DNA from: Ceriagrion tenellum | Taxonomy: Eukaryota > Arthropoda > Insecta > Odonata > Coenagrionidae | Reading direction: 5' to 3' | NCBI GenBank assembly: GCA_963169105.1 | Contig: OY720632.1 | Span: 55,771,136 to 55,835,135, forward strand | DNA length: 64,000 nt | Shown: piece by piece, positions 45,329 to 57,661 of the stretch | Position numbering within the stretch: position 1 is the stretch's first letter | How the letters are laid out: the number at the start of each line of letters is the position of its first letter | Translations under genes and position numbers: made by a program | Notes under the pieces: model-generated | The model's input: the letters and a program-made list of their open reading frames with translations, nothing else | The model's database searches: none | Told to the model about the DNA's origin: nothing

Positions 45329-48300
45329 ATTATGTTTTCTATCACCTTGCGTAGTAACGATAACATCACAATTGTTTCGACGCTATATTGTTTATTAAAA
45401 TGTAACTTAGGTTTTTCGGAAATTGAGCGGTAAAAGAATTCAAAATAAAAAAGTTGGTAAAGTATCGCAAAAAGTAGGGTTGATTTCCATCTCCAATGAA
45501 AGATGGAAAGGCATATCTTTAATATAGTATATCACCTATTATATTATTAAATAAAGCACATTTAGGCGTTTGCCTTTTTATCATCAACTTATTTACAACC
45601 AGGGTCTGTCAGGCGAGTGTTCCATAAAATTGACACGGGCGACTAAGGGTTAAAGGTGGGAGCGTTGGAAACGGCTGGGTGAGTGGTACTTCTGAAGATT
45701 ATACTTAGGAAAATACTGTGTATGGTTGAATGGATGCCTTACCTTAAATTCTTAGCTGAGGAAGCCTGTGTTGATGGCCAGCGAGTGGGGCGAGTAGCTG
45801 CGACAGAAGGAGAGAGAGAGCTGTAGAGAGCTGGTCTGAGATTTCGGGTAGCAACGGTAAGCAATGGGAACTATGTAAATGCAGATTTCGCTTCAACTGA
45901 TCGCCAGTACGGCCATTGTTATGCAAGTATCATTCACTAGGCTTTGAGCTAGACGATTCCCCCTACGTATCTCTCTTTCCCTGTCTCTCTCTCTCTCTCA
46001 TCATTCCATTGACAAACCTTAACCATCCCTTAAAGACTTGTACTTAAAGACTTATTGTACACGATACTTGCTTACTTCAGTGGTGAAAACCGAACTGCTT
46101 TCATTTATCAAACATCGCACCGTATGAAAGTTGCTATTGTACTCGATAAATTAATAGTAATTGCTGATCAGTTCTGAAAAAATTCGAGTATCAATACTAA
46201 AAAAAAAGAACGTGAATTATTTTCCAGCCGGCTAGTTGATCCAGCGATGGATCACAGGCAAGCAAGCGAGCCAAGTGTTCTAAGAGAATGCCGGTGGTGG
46301 GGCTGGAACTTAACCAAAATAAACTTCGAAGGAATTGTGGGAACTGTATTCCAGAAAATGCGTTAGTGACCCAGTGGAAGTGGTTCATTGGTATTTAGAA
46401 TATATTTTGAGTTACACATTAATGAGTCATTGAGTGCACATTGTAATAACTTTTAAATGAAGTCGAAAATATGTCTTAGACCACATCTAAATTCACGTCG
46501 TAGTAAAAATTAAGCGAGAGTCATATACTTTTTTGCCTCAATTAAAGCATTGTCATAACTTGGGTTTGCGGTGCAAAATTTTAAATTTGAACGGGAATCA
46601 TAGATACGTGTTTTTTTCTCGGCATGATACCTCAATACTTGTTTGCCACAGTTACAATAAAATGAAACCAATTATTTATGGAAAAATCGATGCATATTTA
46701 GTTAAATGATATCGAAATATATGTAAAGTGGCACAAGCGTTTAGCTTATCCAAATTTTCTATACCAGGTACCTATATCATTTCTCCTTTTTCAATTTCTT
46801 CATTTTATTGTTCCGTCCAAATATTTGTCGATAGCAGTAAATACCATCTTTTTGTTCTCAATTCTTCCTTTTAGCTCCTCAATCTTTCAATTGCATTCAG
46901 CATTGCAGTAAACGCCGTAAGAAAAACGTCCATCTCTATTCCACTCCTCGCTTTGACTCCACATTGTCCCCGTTTTAATTTCCTCCTGTCTGACGCACTA
47001 CATTCTCCTTTCTAGCTCTCGTTGTGTACTAACCCTCCCGTGTATGCATTATAGCCAACGCGTCCTCTCTATCCACATTAAAATTCTTTCTATTGAACCA
47101 AGCAATGCTCTGAGTATGGGTACTAACACACCCTTGAACTTTAATGAATGTTGTAGAGTGAGAAAGACACTTACGGTACAGAGGAGACAGGGTAATCGGG
47201 ATAAAGGATAGATAAGTGCAGAGGATGAGTCGTTGGGTTTCGAATAAAGCTCTTCATCTCTCATTAAAGGCATGGAAAACCCTATGCCTGTGACCCAGAT
47301 GTGCCCGCCCGACAAAGTGGTTAAATATTGCGTGGAGCCTGTTGAAGATTACCGACCCCATGCCCCTTATCTTGAAGTAGCTCTCAGGGAACTATGAAGA
47401 AGGAGAATAAAGTATCTAATGGTGGGGTAAGGATTGGCGGGTGTGGCATGCTTAATTGGCCTGGGCACGAGGCGAAGATATTGAGAGAGGAGAAGCGATG
47501 GAGAGAGGGATAAAGGAGTAATTTTCACGAGGGGGAGGAGTAATTTTCACTTAGTCAACTAAGAATAGTATTTCCATTGTCAAGTGTTGGTCAGGTGGCA
47601 GCGAGAAATTCCAAAAGAAGGTGGATAGAGGTAGCCAAGGACTTCAAAAAAGGACGTGGGTAGAAATGAAAGACAGTACAGGAGGCTAAAATGCTTTTTT
47701 TAAGTTTTTGTGTTGTATTTTCGTGCTTAGAGGAGAGGAAATACTTGTGGAGTAGGGGATTAAAACGAATGAAGGGGGGTTACAATCAAGGGATAGGTGG
47801 AGTAAAGAGGAATGAATATCGTAAAGTAAGAGGAATGACGAACGAAAAAACAGTCAAGTCAACCAGTTGGTAGGGAAATGAAAAGCAGGAGTGATAGCGT
47901 CGGAAGCTGGGAGCGGCCCGGGGTCGGTGGAAGTGATGAGAGGAAAGAGCGTGAAATTGCGGATTGGTCCGCGCGGACGGCCGGGGGTTTCGGTGAAAAG
48001 AAACGCTTTAGAGGAAGGGCGATACTAGTTATTTCTCTCTATATGAATGGAATCGGATATAAAGTTAAACGTAGCAAGACCCTTGGTTACTTTCTTTGCT
48101 GGACGTTTCTTTAATCCCAGAGAAAATCCTTTGAACCGAGGTTAGCTTCATACTTTATCTCAATATACTACAAATAATCTTGAGTTGAGGATAGAGTCAA
48201 ATAATACTCTCGGTGAGGGAAGCTAGGAAGGGAGACTTAATTACGTGCTGGGCATGGAATTTTTGTGTTTATTTTTTCCTAGCTGGCTGGGGACTTGAAA

Positions 48301-51300
48301 GTCCGCTGTTACCATCCCGGATGTCTCTTAATTACTACATCATATGAAGAGAAAATTCAAGAACCTTGAGGAATTAAACCTAACTTCATCATCCGAGGTA
48401 AACGTCAGAGGTCCAAATTTTCATTTCTACACTTTGGAGTAGAATTTATTTTTTAATTTTGAACGGTTGAGGTAGCTGAGATAGGCCACTGGATTTTTGG
48501 TATGTATGTTTAACGTGGTATGCCTTATGACCCTTTGAGATCTTTCATAACCCTTTGATAAGTTCGTTTAATCAAACGAAGTTGAAAAGTGAGTTGAACT
48601 CGCTTCTGACTATATTGAATTTATTTGATTTTCATCCGTAGGTTTATGTTATCCCGTAAATATCTAATACCTTATCTTCATATGAAATATCTGAAAGAAT
48701 TTACGTGTTAAAAGGGAAGTTGGAGTTGCGCCAGAAAGAGGCTATTTTGCAGTTTCACGTCCGTATCGATCAACAGCACACTGTATTTCGGTCGTTGACG
48801 CTATCCTTCTGTAATGACAGGCTGTGTGGAATCTTAAATGCAGTAGATCCCTTATTTCTTGGCAAAAAGTAATTCTTGAGCACGCAGGACTTGCATTTGG
48901 CGAAATGATTAGAAAATCGACGAGGCTTAAGAGCGGCATGGGATGGAGGGAAGGAAGAACAACATTTTGATGATTGATCTACAGAAAAGAGTTCTTTAAA
49001 AATTTTTTGGACAACATGGTTTTGCGAAGTTTAAAAACTATTTGAAATTTTTGAAAGGGATTTAAGAGAAAAACGAGTAAAATGTTAAGCTCTGTTTTAA
49101 TAGCAGAATAAAATGTATTCAAATACTAAAAATTGACCGTATTGTATTTTAATATCAATTGCATTCTTGCTGCGGATTTTTTCCCGCAGATTCCTCTTTT
49201 AGAGTAATGGTGTTTGCGCTGGTTCTTTCTCTGCTGGAAATAAGCAGAAGCAAGAATTTAGTGGGCCTTGAAATAGAAAATGGCCTGCCAATTTAATGAG
49301 CCTCGGAAGTAATGGCTAGTCGTTCGATTCTCTTGGTAGAAATAGGATCACAGGAAATAAGCATTTTAAAAAATAGCTAAGTAATGGAAAACTAACATGG
49401 CCCTTATCTGAAGCCAGCCGTTTCGTAAACTAATCTGGAACATTGAACTGCACTGAAGTAAATCTCATACTGTCTCAAGAGTTTCCGTTGAGCGTGAGTG
49501 CATGCTTAGTTAGACCGATTGTTATTTGAATTTTGGATTCGCAAAATGAGCTCCTTGTAATGGTTGCTCGAAATGAAATCCCATCCGCTATCATGTAAAA
49601 CTTTTCCAATTAAGAAGTTTTCGGCCATAGATGTCCTTTGAGATTTTCGATTAGATGGTTACAATATTCTGGGCGTATTCGTGTCATTATCTTGGCTCAG
49701 AAGAGACTTAGGCGAGGGAAAGGTATAACTCTCCGACTTCCGTTTCTCGTCCTCTTGTATGCTTCATGATTCTATTATGGCGCCGATTTCCTTCGTAAGT
49801 GAGATATAACCTAGGGACGCCCTCGGAGATTTACCTTTCCGCTTCGCTCTGGCAATGAAATTTGAGGGTTTTATGGATTGCCTTCAGTGCATCATCGAAA
49901 ATACAGCTATGTCTCTTTACCCATCTACAAAGTAGCGTGCAAACCATTTCCAGGGTGTGTTACTGGGTGATGCCATGGTGGGTTAGAGCGGACCAAAAAA
50001 GGTAAAAGTCAAAATTTTCGAGTCGGGTAGGTCTTATTCGGTGCTACGGCGCGAGACAAGAATTTTGATACCCGGGTCGACCCGATCAGACCACGGTAAA
50101 AGGTCCCGCACGGCGCTAGAATATTTAACCTAATTAATCATAGAAATGAGAGCGATGATGCGCTGTCAGGGACCGAAATATCGGTCGGACAGAAAATTTC
50201 ATGAAACAGAATGTGTGCAGAATGGTCTATTTAAGGAGGGAAAAAATAAACAAAGTTCGATAAAAATAATTAAATAAAGAATTGCCTATTTTACAGGTGC
50301 AAACACATAACTGCGCAAATTAGGAGTAAGCTTTCAAGTGTCACCAATTATAATGTTCGAAATAACTCGCTCTTTATTTATTCGGGTACCAGCGCATTAC
50401 TATAAGTTGAGTTTTCCCCAAAACCCATGATTTTCCATTATTTATGAAGTTGCCGTTCTACAAGTTGAAAGGCGGCAAAGAGGACGGGAGTAGAGTGTGG
50501 TTTTTCCAGTTTACGATGAAAGGAGAGTGGAAGAGAGGATTATTTGAGTCTCGTGTAAAAAGGTTTGAGGTCCACGTGTGGACTAGTTCTGATTTAATTT
50601 GAGAGGGAGGACTGAATAAATACTTTGACGCTTGGGGCAGTGTGATGATAAACACTAAGTTTTTCATGGCCTTCCGTGAGGGAAGCAGTAGTTTCTTATC
50701 GATCATCGAAATTAAGTATCTTAGCGTTCGGGTAGTATATTTCCTCCAACTCGACTTAGTGCTGTTGCACTAATCTCAGAGTGCGAGATGGACAGGATTC
50801 GCGAAAAGGTTGTAAACCCTTAAAGCACTTTAGATATAAAAATAACGAACTAGAGAGTTTTATTTTTCTGATACGGAAGAGCTATAGTTCGTGAGAAAAC
50901 TGCTATGGCTGCATTTACTGGTACGTTTTGATTGGAGGGTGCAATAAAACTTTATAGTTAATTACATGTGTTTTACCGGATTGATCATGAATATTTAGGA
51001 AAGTGGATGAGTCGGTATGTGTTAATAACGGGCTCAATCAATGACAAGCTTACTTGCAGTCGAAGAAATTAGTCCTGGATTTTTGTGAAGGTGATTATTA
51101 TACAAATATAGCTAATTAGTAACGATAAAAGATGAAACTATGTGTAATGTTTCACATAAATGGGAGATAAAACTAAATAAACAGTGGAAATTATCATGAA
51201 TGAATTTTCAAACCTAGCTTTAGTCTTTAGTGTTTATGTACGTATTTTAAAACTGTCATACACGAATATTGTGATCACAAATCATTACATTTAGCGATTG

Positions 51301-54300
51301 GGGTGTTGAAAAGGCGGAGGAAGCCTCGGCGTTAAATGAGAAGGGAACGGGTTGCGTCGTCTTTTGCGAGTGAAGAAGATAAGGTAAGGGTTTGTGTATT
51401 TGGGTTATTGTGTTCCTTGCGCTCCCTGTTTTTTGCCTTAGCAGCGAGACCGAAGATATTTCGAAGTGTGAGTAATGGATTGGGGTTTAGGAGAAGTAGG
51501 AACGTGGGTTGAATGGCAGGGGAACTCGAGGGGAAGAATCGCGGAATGAGCATCGTTTGGGAGCAGACGTTTATAACCGTTTGGGAACGCCTTGTGTGAG
51601 AGTGGCGTGGCAAGTGAGACAGAGAGATGGAAAAGGAAAGATAAGAGTGGGAAAATTCCTGGAGAACGAGCGCTGGGGGGGGAGAGGACTGGGAGAGAGG
51701 GGTGAACTGTGACGTGGATGTGCTGGGATGATAGAGGGAAAAAAATCCGCCCTGCGGGAGGAATGGGCGGTGGAAATCCTGTTGTGAAAGGTTAAAGACA
51801 GCTTTCTTTGAATTCCTTTTCCAGCAGCTTTTATTTGATATTTTAAGTCTCTTTAAACTTTAAATTATTTTCCTGGATTAATTTATAGCGGTCATATGTA
51901 ATATATGTTGCCAGAGACTACAATGCATTTAATGCTACAAATCGTTAATGTTTTGTCAATAACGATCGGTATTAATTTCATCCATATATCATGTGATATT
52001 ACCCGTGTGCCTCAGCATAAGAGTGGAACTTAGTTTTCATAATTGAAAGTATGTTTTTCACCTCTAAAAATGATCGCTGTGAAATGTTAATTATCGTGCT
52101 TAAGTTTCGTCGCTCTTAGATATCGGAAACCCGTGCTCCAGGGCTCCTAAATACTTTGAAACTAAGTATGTGTTTTATATGCGAGAAAAGCTCTCTTTGT
52201 ACAATGCTATTGTAAAGTCCTTTAGGGCCTAAATTTCAACTGTTTTCATGTATCTTTTTGTATTACTGAGATACGGTCCTGCGCAGTTCGAGCCACCCTC
52301 GAAGAGTGCCACCCAGCAGCACTGCACCAGTGTGGTATAACCATCACCATTCCCTTCCCCTACGAGACTCTGTCCCTCTTTCGACTCCGTGCGCTAGGGC
52401 ATGGTGCGTTGCAGTTTCTAAAATTTCCAAAAAAGTTCCTTCATTGTCTCTCTATGTCTCCATCTACAATTTTAGACCAGTTTTGTAATATTTGGCTTAT
52501 TATTTTCTGGAATGAAAACTGAAGCTGATACGATCTCTCAAAGATTGCAATGATGCCTAATGACCGAAAAACTAATCTAACCCGCAAAGCCCAAACTCTC
52601 TGTCAGTTGAATTCAAGTCTAACTTAAAAGCCACGTCATCTGGTGGTTAGCGTTAAGCAGACATCATAAAACCGACCCTTACTGCTAGCTCCTCATAACA
52701 ACCCCTTTTATCCACTATGTTCTTTAATCTCCCTTTCAAGCCTCCCTCCGCAGGTACATTAAGTGCTTAAGTACCTAGTTTCGTCGTCTTTTCCAGTCTC
52801 ATCGTGGACGCTTGCTTTATCGATGTGTGTTCAATCTTGAAATTACTCCACATTCACGTTAATGTCTCCCGCCGTTTGCGAGCCCCGTGTGGTCAAACGA
52901 TTACAAAAAAGACGTGTCATAAACTTAGAAGTATATGAGTTGTCATCTCAAAGTACACTTAATGAAAGGAGAGAAGCTTGGCAGGTAGTAAAAATAACGG
53001 AATTGAACTTCATGACTTTGGGGTGGTTAAAGTTTTATTTTCCTTGAAAATAGTTTGCGTAACGCCCGAAATACTTGTTCCGTCTAATTTTCCGTTAATT
53101 TATTGCTTACTGTTTATTATATACTGGCACGGCATGTAAACGCCTTCGATTCTTGGCTTAACATCCATATAATTCTTCCATTTGCATTTCCATTTTAGAG
53201 ACTGCCCTATTTGTTACCAATATGATTGAGATTATCCTCATCTACAACTTAACTGCCTAACGAAGAACATTCGAGTGTGTCTTCTTAATGGGACTGTTCA
53301 GTTGGTAAATTTTCCCCGTCCAACAGCTCTATTAGAATGCAGTGAACCATTAAGTGGTAACGTTGTGCACCAAATCGGTTCCTCGTTAAAAATAAGTTAA
53401 AGCACATTTGTCTCGCACAGGTTTTTTTGTGTCTAGATTTTATTTTCAAAAATTGTAATTTTGCTCATTTAATTATTTTGTTTCGTTCTAATAACATAGA
53501 GCTGTTCCTTTCTTATATGAAAAAATGTTAGGGTTTGTTCATTAATGCGACTGGAGATGATTTTGAAAATTCATGAATTTGACCTTATGGTTTTTATCTG
53601 GTATTTAATAAAAGTCGGTAAGGGAAAAATACCTAAAGGGAGTTTTATTCAGACCAATGTCGGTAAGTAAAACGATTATATAGTATGTAGTAGCTTTTTT
53701 GTCAACTCATTTTTCGAAGCTTAATTTACCTTTAGTATCAATACGGGAACATTCTGGATGATGAAACGTCGTCTGGAGGAAAAATACACGTGATATTGAA
53801 CTTGTAGGTTGAAGGGAGGGATAGAAATAAACATCGCAACCCTCATTCGGGGAGCGCAGAACAAGTAACCCAGTCGTCCAACAAAAACAAGAAGAAAGCT
53901 CCGAAAGAGGATCGATATCATGGCGATTGAATCTTGAGTTAATTTTCTTCTTTTTCACTCCTTCTTTTCCCAACAAAGTTTTTACATTCGGAGCAAGGAG
54001 CGCATTATTTCATCCGACGCGCACCGATGGCATCCGAAATGAACCCGCGCCGTAAAAAGAGAGTGGCGATTGTTCGCTGCTCCAGTAATGGAGTCGGGCG
54101 TTTCTCATTACGTATGCGTTGCGCGTAGAATGCTTTTAACTTTGGCGGCGGAGGGAAGAAAGGGTTTGGATGGCAATATTCTTTCTTTTATTCTTGCCGT
54201 CCATTTTCCGAGAGGGCACTGTAGTCGCGCACGTTGCGAGCAAGGGTGAGTGGTTGGGTGCCATCGCCGATTTTAATGAAGGGAAGAGGAGGATGAAAGG

Positions 54301-55502
54301 GAGCAGGGCAATGCAGTGACTAGGGTTACAAACTCTCCCTCATTCTCCGGGACACTCCCGGAAAATGGACGATGGGAGATTCTCATTCACGCCAGAACGT
54401 TTTGTAACTAATTTAAGAATTCCTTCATGCTGCAAGTTTAAAAAGTCACATTTTTCATATAGCAGGTAAAAATTTTGCATTTTTTATGCTTGATGGATTT
54501 TCTGAAAGTTAATGAACAAGATTGCGGATGTGGTTGTAATTGATATTCATACATCTAGAAAAAAAAATTCAGCGCGTATCAACTCCGTTTCCGTTCAATA
54601 TTGTGGTGCAAAGGGTCTGAAACGAATGGAAGGCAACTTTACTGTTTTCTTTGTTAATTGAGCGGCGCGGTAGAGTAAATGGAAAGCATCCAATAATATT
54701 TGAATCTCCGACCTAAAGGATAATAATGCTTTCCTCCCGCGTTGAAAAAAACAGAGCATGAAGTATTCTGTTCATTATAATCGGTTGCTTTGATTTTAAA
54801 TGTCTGTGCACCTGTTAATTGCGATGGCACAGAAAATGTTATTCCACACCATACAAAACGCACAAACAAAGCACAAAATTCCGTAAAATACTAACATAAA
54901 TTGATATAATATTGTAGGGTATTTCATGGCAATGGTTTATATTTTATCGCCGCTCAACTTCCTCCTTGTAGAGGTGCTGTATTTTTTCCCTTATTTTAGA
55001 AGTGCTTCTGAATCGGATCAATTTTTTCTCAGTGTTTATTTGCCTCTAAAGAATTGATACAAGACTTACAAGCTGTTTTAAATAGTCTCTCTATATTCAC
55101 GTAGAAAATGCAACACTTTAGTTTGTTATTTTTGCTTCTACTGCTCGTCATTCATGACGAATATTGAATCATCGTGATGGGAGTATTCTTTAGATCATTT
55201 AACCTCAACCTCCCGGGAATTGCTTTAAGTAAAATGAACGAATGCTGAAGCTGAATGAGATAATCATGAAAAAGAAATTATGTAGGGTGTCGCGGATAAG
55301 TTTTCATTCTCCAGGGATTGAGAATCGTATTAACCCTTAACGGTCTAGCTGAGCTTCTAATCTAAGTTTTAAAAATAATGATCTGAATTCTAATCATACA
55401 GCAGTTTAACACCTCAATGCCAGTTCATCTAAAGCTGCCCGCTCAGAATGTAATTACGGACTCAATTCTGCTCAAGAATTGCTTAAATGACAAGCTTTTG
55501 GC
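45329..55502. other. Ten kilobases of presumed intron with no recognised genes or transposons
   Basis: I read this stretch on both strands and saw only short frames. Minor items are a (TC)n run at about 45,984-45,999, a G+C-rich purine-biased patch at 47,880-48,010, and a G-rich stretch at 51,480-51,790. Compared with the rest of the window it is strikingly poor in recognisable elements. Confidence 0.4.
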
Positions 55503-55563
55503 AGTCAACTGCATGCCGCCACTACAGTTACTTGTTAGTTGTGGTGTCGGCATGTAGATGACT
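55503..55563 (+). ncRNA. Pre-miRNA-like hairpin (candidate)
   Basis: A 61-nt hairpin. The 25-nt arms (AGTCAACTGCATGCCGCCAC... and ...GTGGTGTCGGCATGTAGATG, ending ACT) pair with only two mismatches and three or four G-U pairs around an 11-nt loop. Length, pairing and loop size suit an animal microRNA precursor, and an intronic position is common for them. I do not recognise either arm as a known microRNA. A tiny fold-back element would look the same. Confidence 0.35.
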
Positions 55564-56402
55564 CTGCTTTTAGCTTGCTTGTGATGCCATCTGTCGTATG
55601 GCTTCCTTCCCTACATGACCCTTTCGAGCGCATCTTCATCTACCCCTCGGTACATCCATAACTGCATTTCCCCGCTCGAACCTCGTTCTCCCGTCATTAG
55701 GTGCACCATGCCCAAAAGTATTAGATAATTATAGTATGCAACCCACTTATCCAGTATACACACCGGGTCTGCCTACACGCATAGGATAAAAGTGGGAAGG
55801 AAATGTGCAACTTCGTCGATCTATATACGATGCACTTATGTTTGTTTATGGTCATAATGGGTAAAATATGTGACCTTTAGAAACATTTCACTATAATTGT
55901 TTAAAAAATCCATCAATACTACGATTGAAGTATATGGAACAACTGCAATATGTAGTCTTGCTTCGAATTTTCACTGTTAATTGCTACATCTCTAATGGCT
56001 TAATTATATACTTAGTAAAAAATACTTCACATATACCCAATGAAAGTATTGTAACATATTTAACGTATTTTGACTGTCGTAACTCGCGATGAGTAACCGT
56101 TACGCACATATAAAGCAAACTCACATGGTACATGTTGTTTTTGAAGTGCTATCCTTCCTTGAGTATTCGCCGAAGAACTGTCTGCATTCTTGAAATCATT
56201 TTCCAAAGAATGAAATCTTATATTTTATGTATACTGATCGCCTGACACACCTTCCAAGTCACAACTAAGATCGTGAAGCATGTGACAAGATCAGTGAAGC
56301 ATGAGACGAAGCTATCAGTGAAAGGCATACGTTTTATACTGACAAGGAGACATCGCGTAAAAGTAATCGAGGACGCAGACAAGACAAATGCTATCTTAAA
56401 GT
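55564..56402. other. Presumed intron, no gene seen
   Basis: AT-rich, with GTGAAGCATG(T/A)GAC repeated at about 56,274 and 56,293. Confidence 0.35.
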
Positions 56403-56977
56403 GGAGTAAAAATACCGGAAATTTGTCATGTATCTCTGCCCTGAGTTCCCGGGTTCGTGAGAAAATTGCCAATTAACAATTTCGTCCCAACCAAATACTT
56501 AAGATTACGCGCCCTCCGACAGCAGCCGAGATAGCCGAGGTGCTTAAGGCACTAGGTCCGAGTTCATTAGGTTGTAGCGGGACGACGAGGGTTCGTGGAT
56601 AACGGCGTTGAATTTTTTTCGCTCGAATATACTTCGGAAACCACGAAAAATGCCCGATTCCGAACGTATACGACAGTATCTACGGTTTTTTTCGTTTTAA
56701 AACTACTTCCTGCAATTTCAATTGCCCAGAGTGTTGAAGGAAATTGCGGAGTTTCTACCATTTGCTCGGAAAGAGTTGCAGCAGAAAGGAGCGTCGTTGG
56801 ACGAGTATTTCCGATTTTGAAATACTTTTTGAGACAGGCGTAACTCCGATTAGTCGAGGGACTTTTTGGAGGCCATAAATGGAGGACAAAAATGTTAATG
56901 TTTACCTTTAAGCGATCTGATTGCTTAAAATTTCCTAGAAATTGTGCTCCAAGGCGGATATTTTTTACTGAAATGGA
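56403..56977 (+). repeat. Repeat copy A (with SINE-like tRNA head inside)
   Basis: 56,403-56,544 and 56,929-56,970 match, in inverse orientation, the contiguous copy B at 57,137-57,324. Between the two blocks lie about 385 bp that copy B lacks. That extra part begins in a tRNA-Ser/Leu-like sequence (TAGCCGAGGTGCTTAAGGC, then GGGTTCGTGGAT about 45 nt later), an A box/B box pair of a polymerase III promoter. The full repeat is therefore probably a SINE-type family, and copy B is an internal deletion. Confidence 0.6.
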
Positions 56978-57136
56978 AGTTTTTTCCCCCCCGCTCAACT
57001 CCCACCCCCCGCCCAAAGTCGCTTCATTAAATACGTTGTCCCATATTAGCTCCTCTCAAGCCTCTTATCCATACTCTTGGCACCTGTTTTAATCTCTTTT
57101 CTGGCAGTAAACTCTTCGCGATTGAAGGAAAAGTTG

Positions 57137-57324
57137 AGTAAAAAATATCCGCCTTGGAGCACAATTTCTAGCAATTATCACAATTACCTCGGCTATTTCG
57201 GCTGCTGTCGCAGGGCTCGTAATCTTAAGTATTTGCTTGGGACGAAATTGTTTATTGCCATTTTTCTCACGAACCCGGGAACTTAGGGCAGAGATACATG
57301 ACAAATTTCCGGCATTTTTACTCC
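57137..57324 (-). repeat. Repeat copy B, inverted, internally deleted
   Basis: Read on the - strand from 57,324, it follows copy A closely (about 90% by eye). It passes from ...TAGCCGAGGT straight to TAGAAATTGTGCTCCAAGG. Together copies A and B could form a stem of about 180 bp. Confidence 0.65.
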
Positions 57325-57565
57325 TAAATAAACTAAAATTTGATTCGAGATTACGGAAATAGTCTAGGTGGTTTATTAAAACGTCTTGTAAGAAATGACG
57401 CTACAAACTCGCGTAAGGAAATTGTTAAACTACCCGTAAGTATGGAATTTATCTAGAAATACCGTAGCTTAATTTTATTTATTGTCTCGAAAGATGGTAC
57501 ATACATAGTCAGGATTTTGGCTTTACTCGACTCGTAGAGATTAGATCTTTTGTTTCCTTTCGCAG

Positions 57566-57661
57566 TCAGCGAACCAGCACATTGCAGTCGAAATGAAATT
57601 ATTTTCCGTCAGTTGAGAATGCAATGGGACACCTTTCGTGCTTGTGCGGCAAGTAGTCAAG
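57566..57661 (+). CDS. Candidate second exon of the predicted secreted protein
   Basis: A strong acceptor (CTTTTGTTTCCTTTCGCAG, AG at 57,564-57,565) and a donor (CAAG|GTAACG at 57,661/57,662) bracket 96 nt. Read in phase 1, the phase left by the exon at 22,771, it is open, adds 32 codons and ends again in phase 1. It encodes 'VSEPA' followed by 'HCSRNEIIFRQLRMQWDTFR' and 'ACAASSQ'. Joined to exon 1, the mature protein would begin close to VSEP just after the signal peptide, with two cysteines 20 residues apart. The family is unrecognised. The open frame of the region continues past the donor, so an alternative unspliced reading cannot be excluded. The implied intron is 34.8 kb. Confidence 0.4.
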
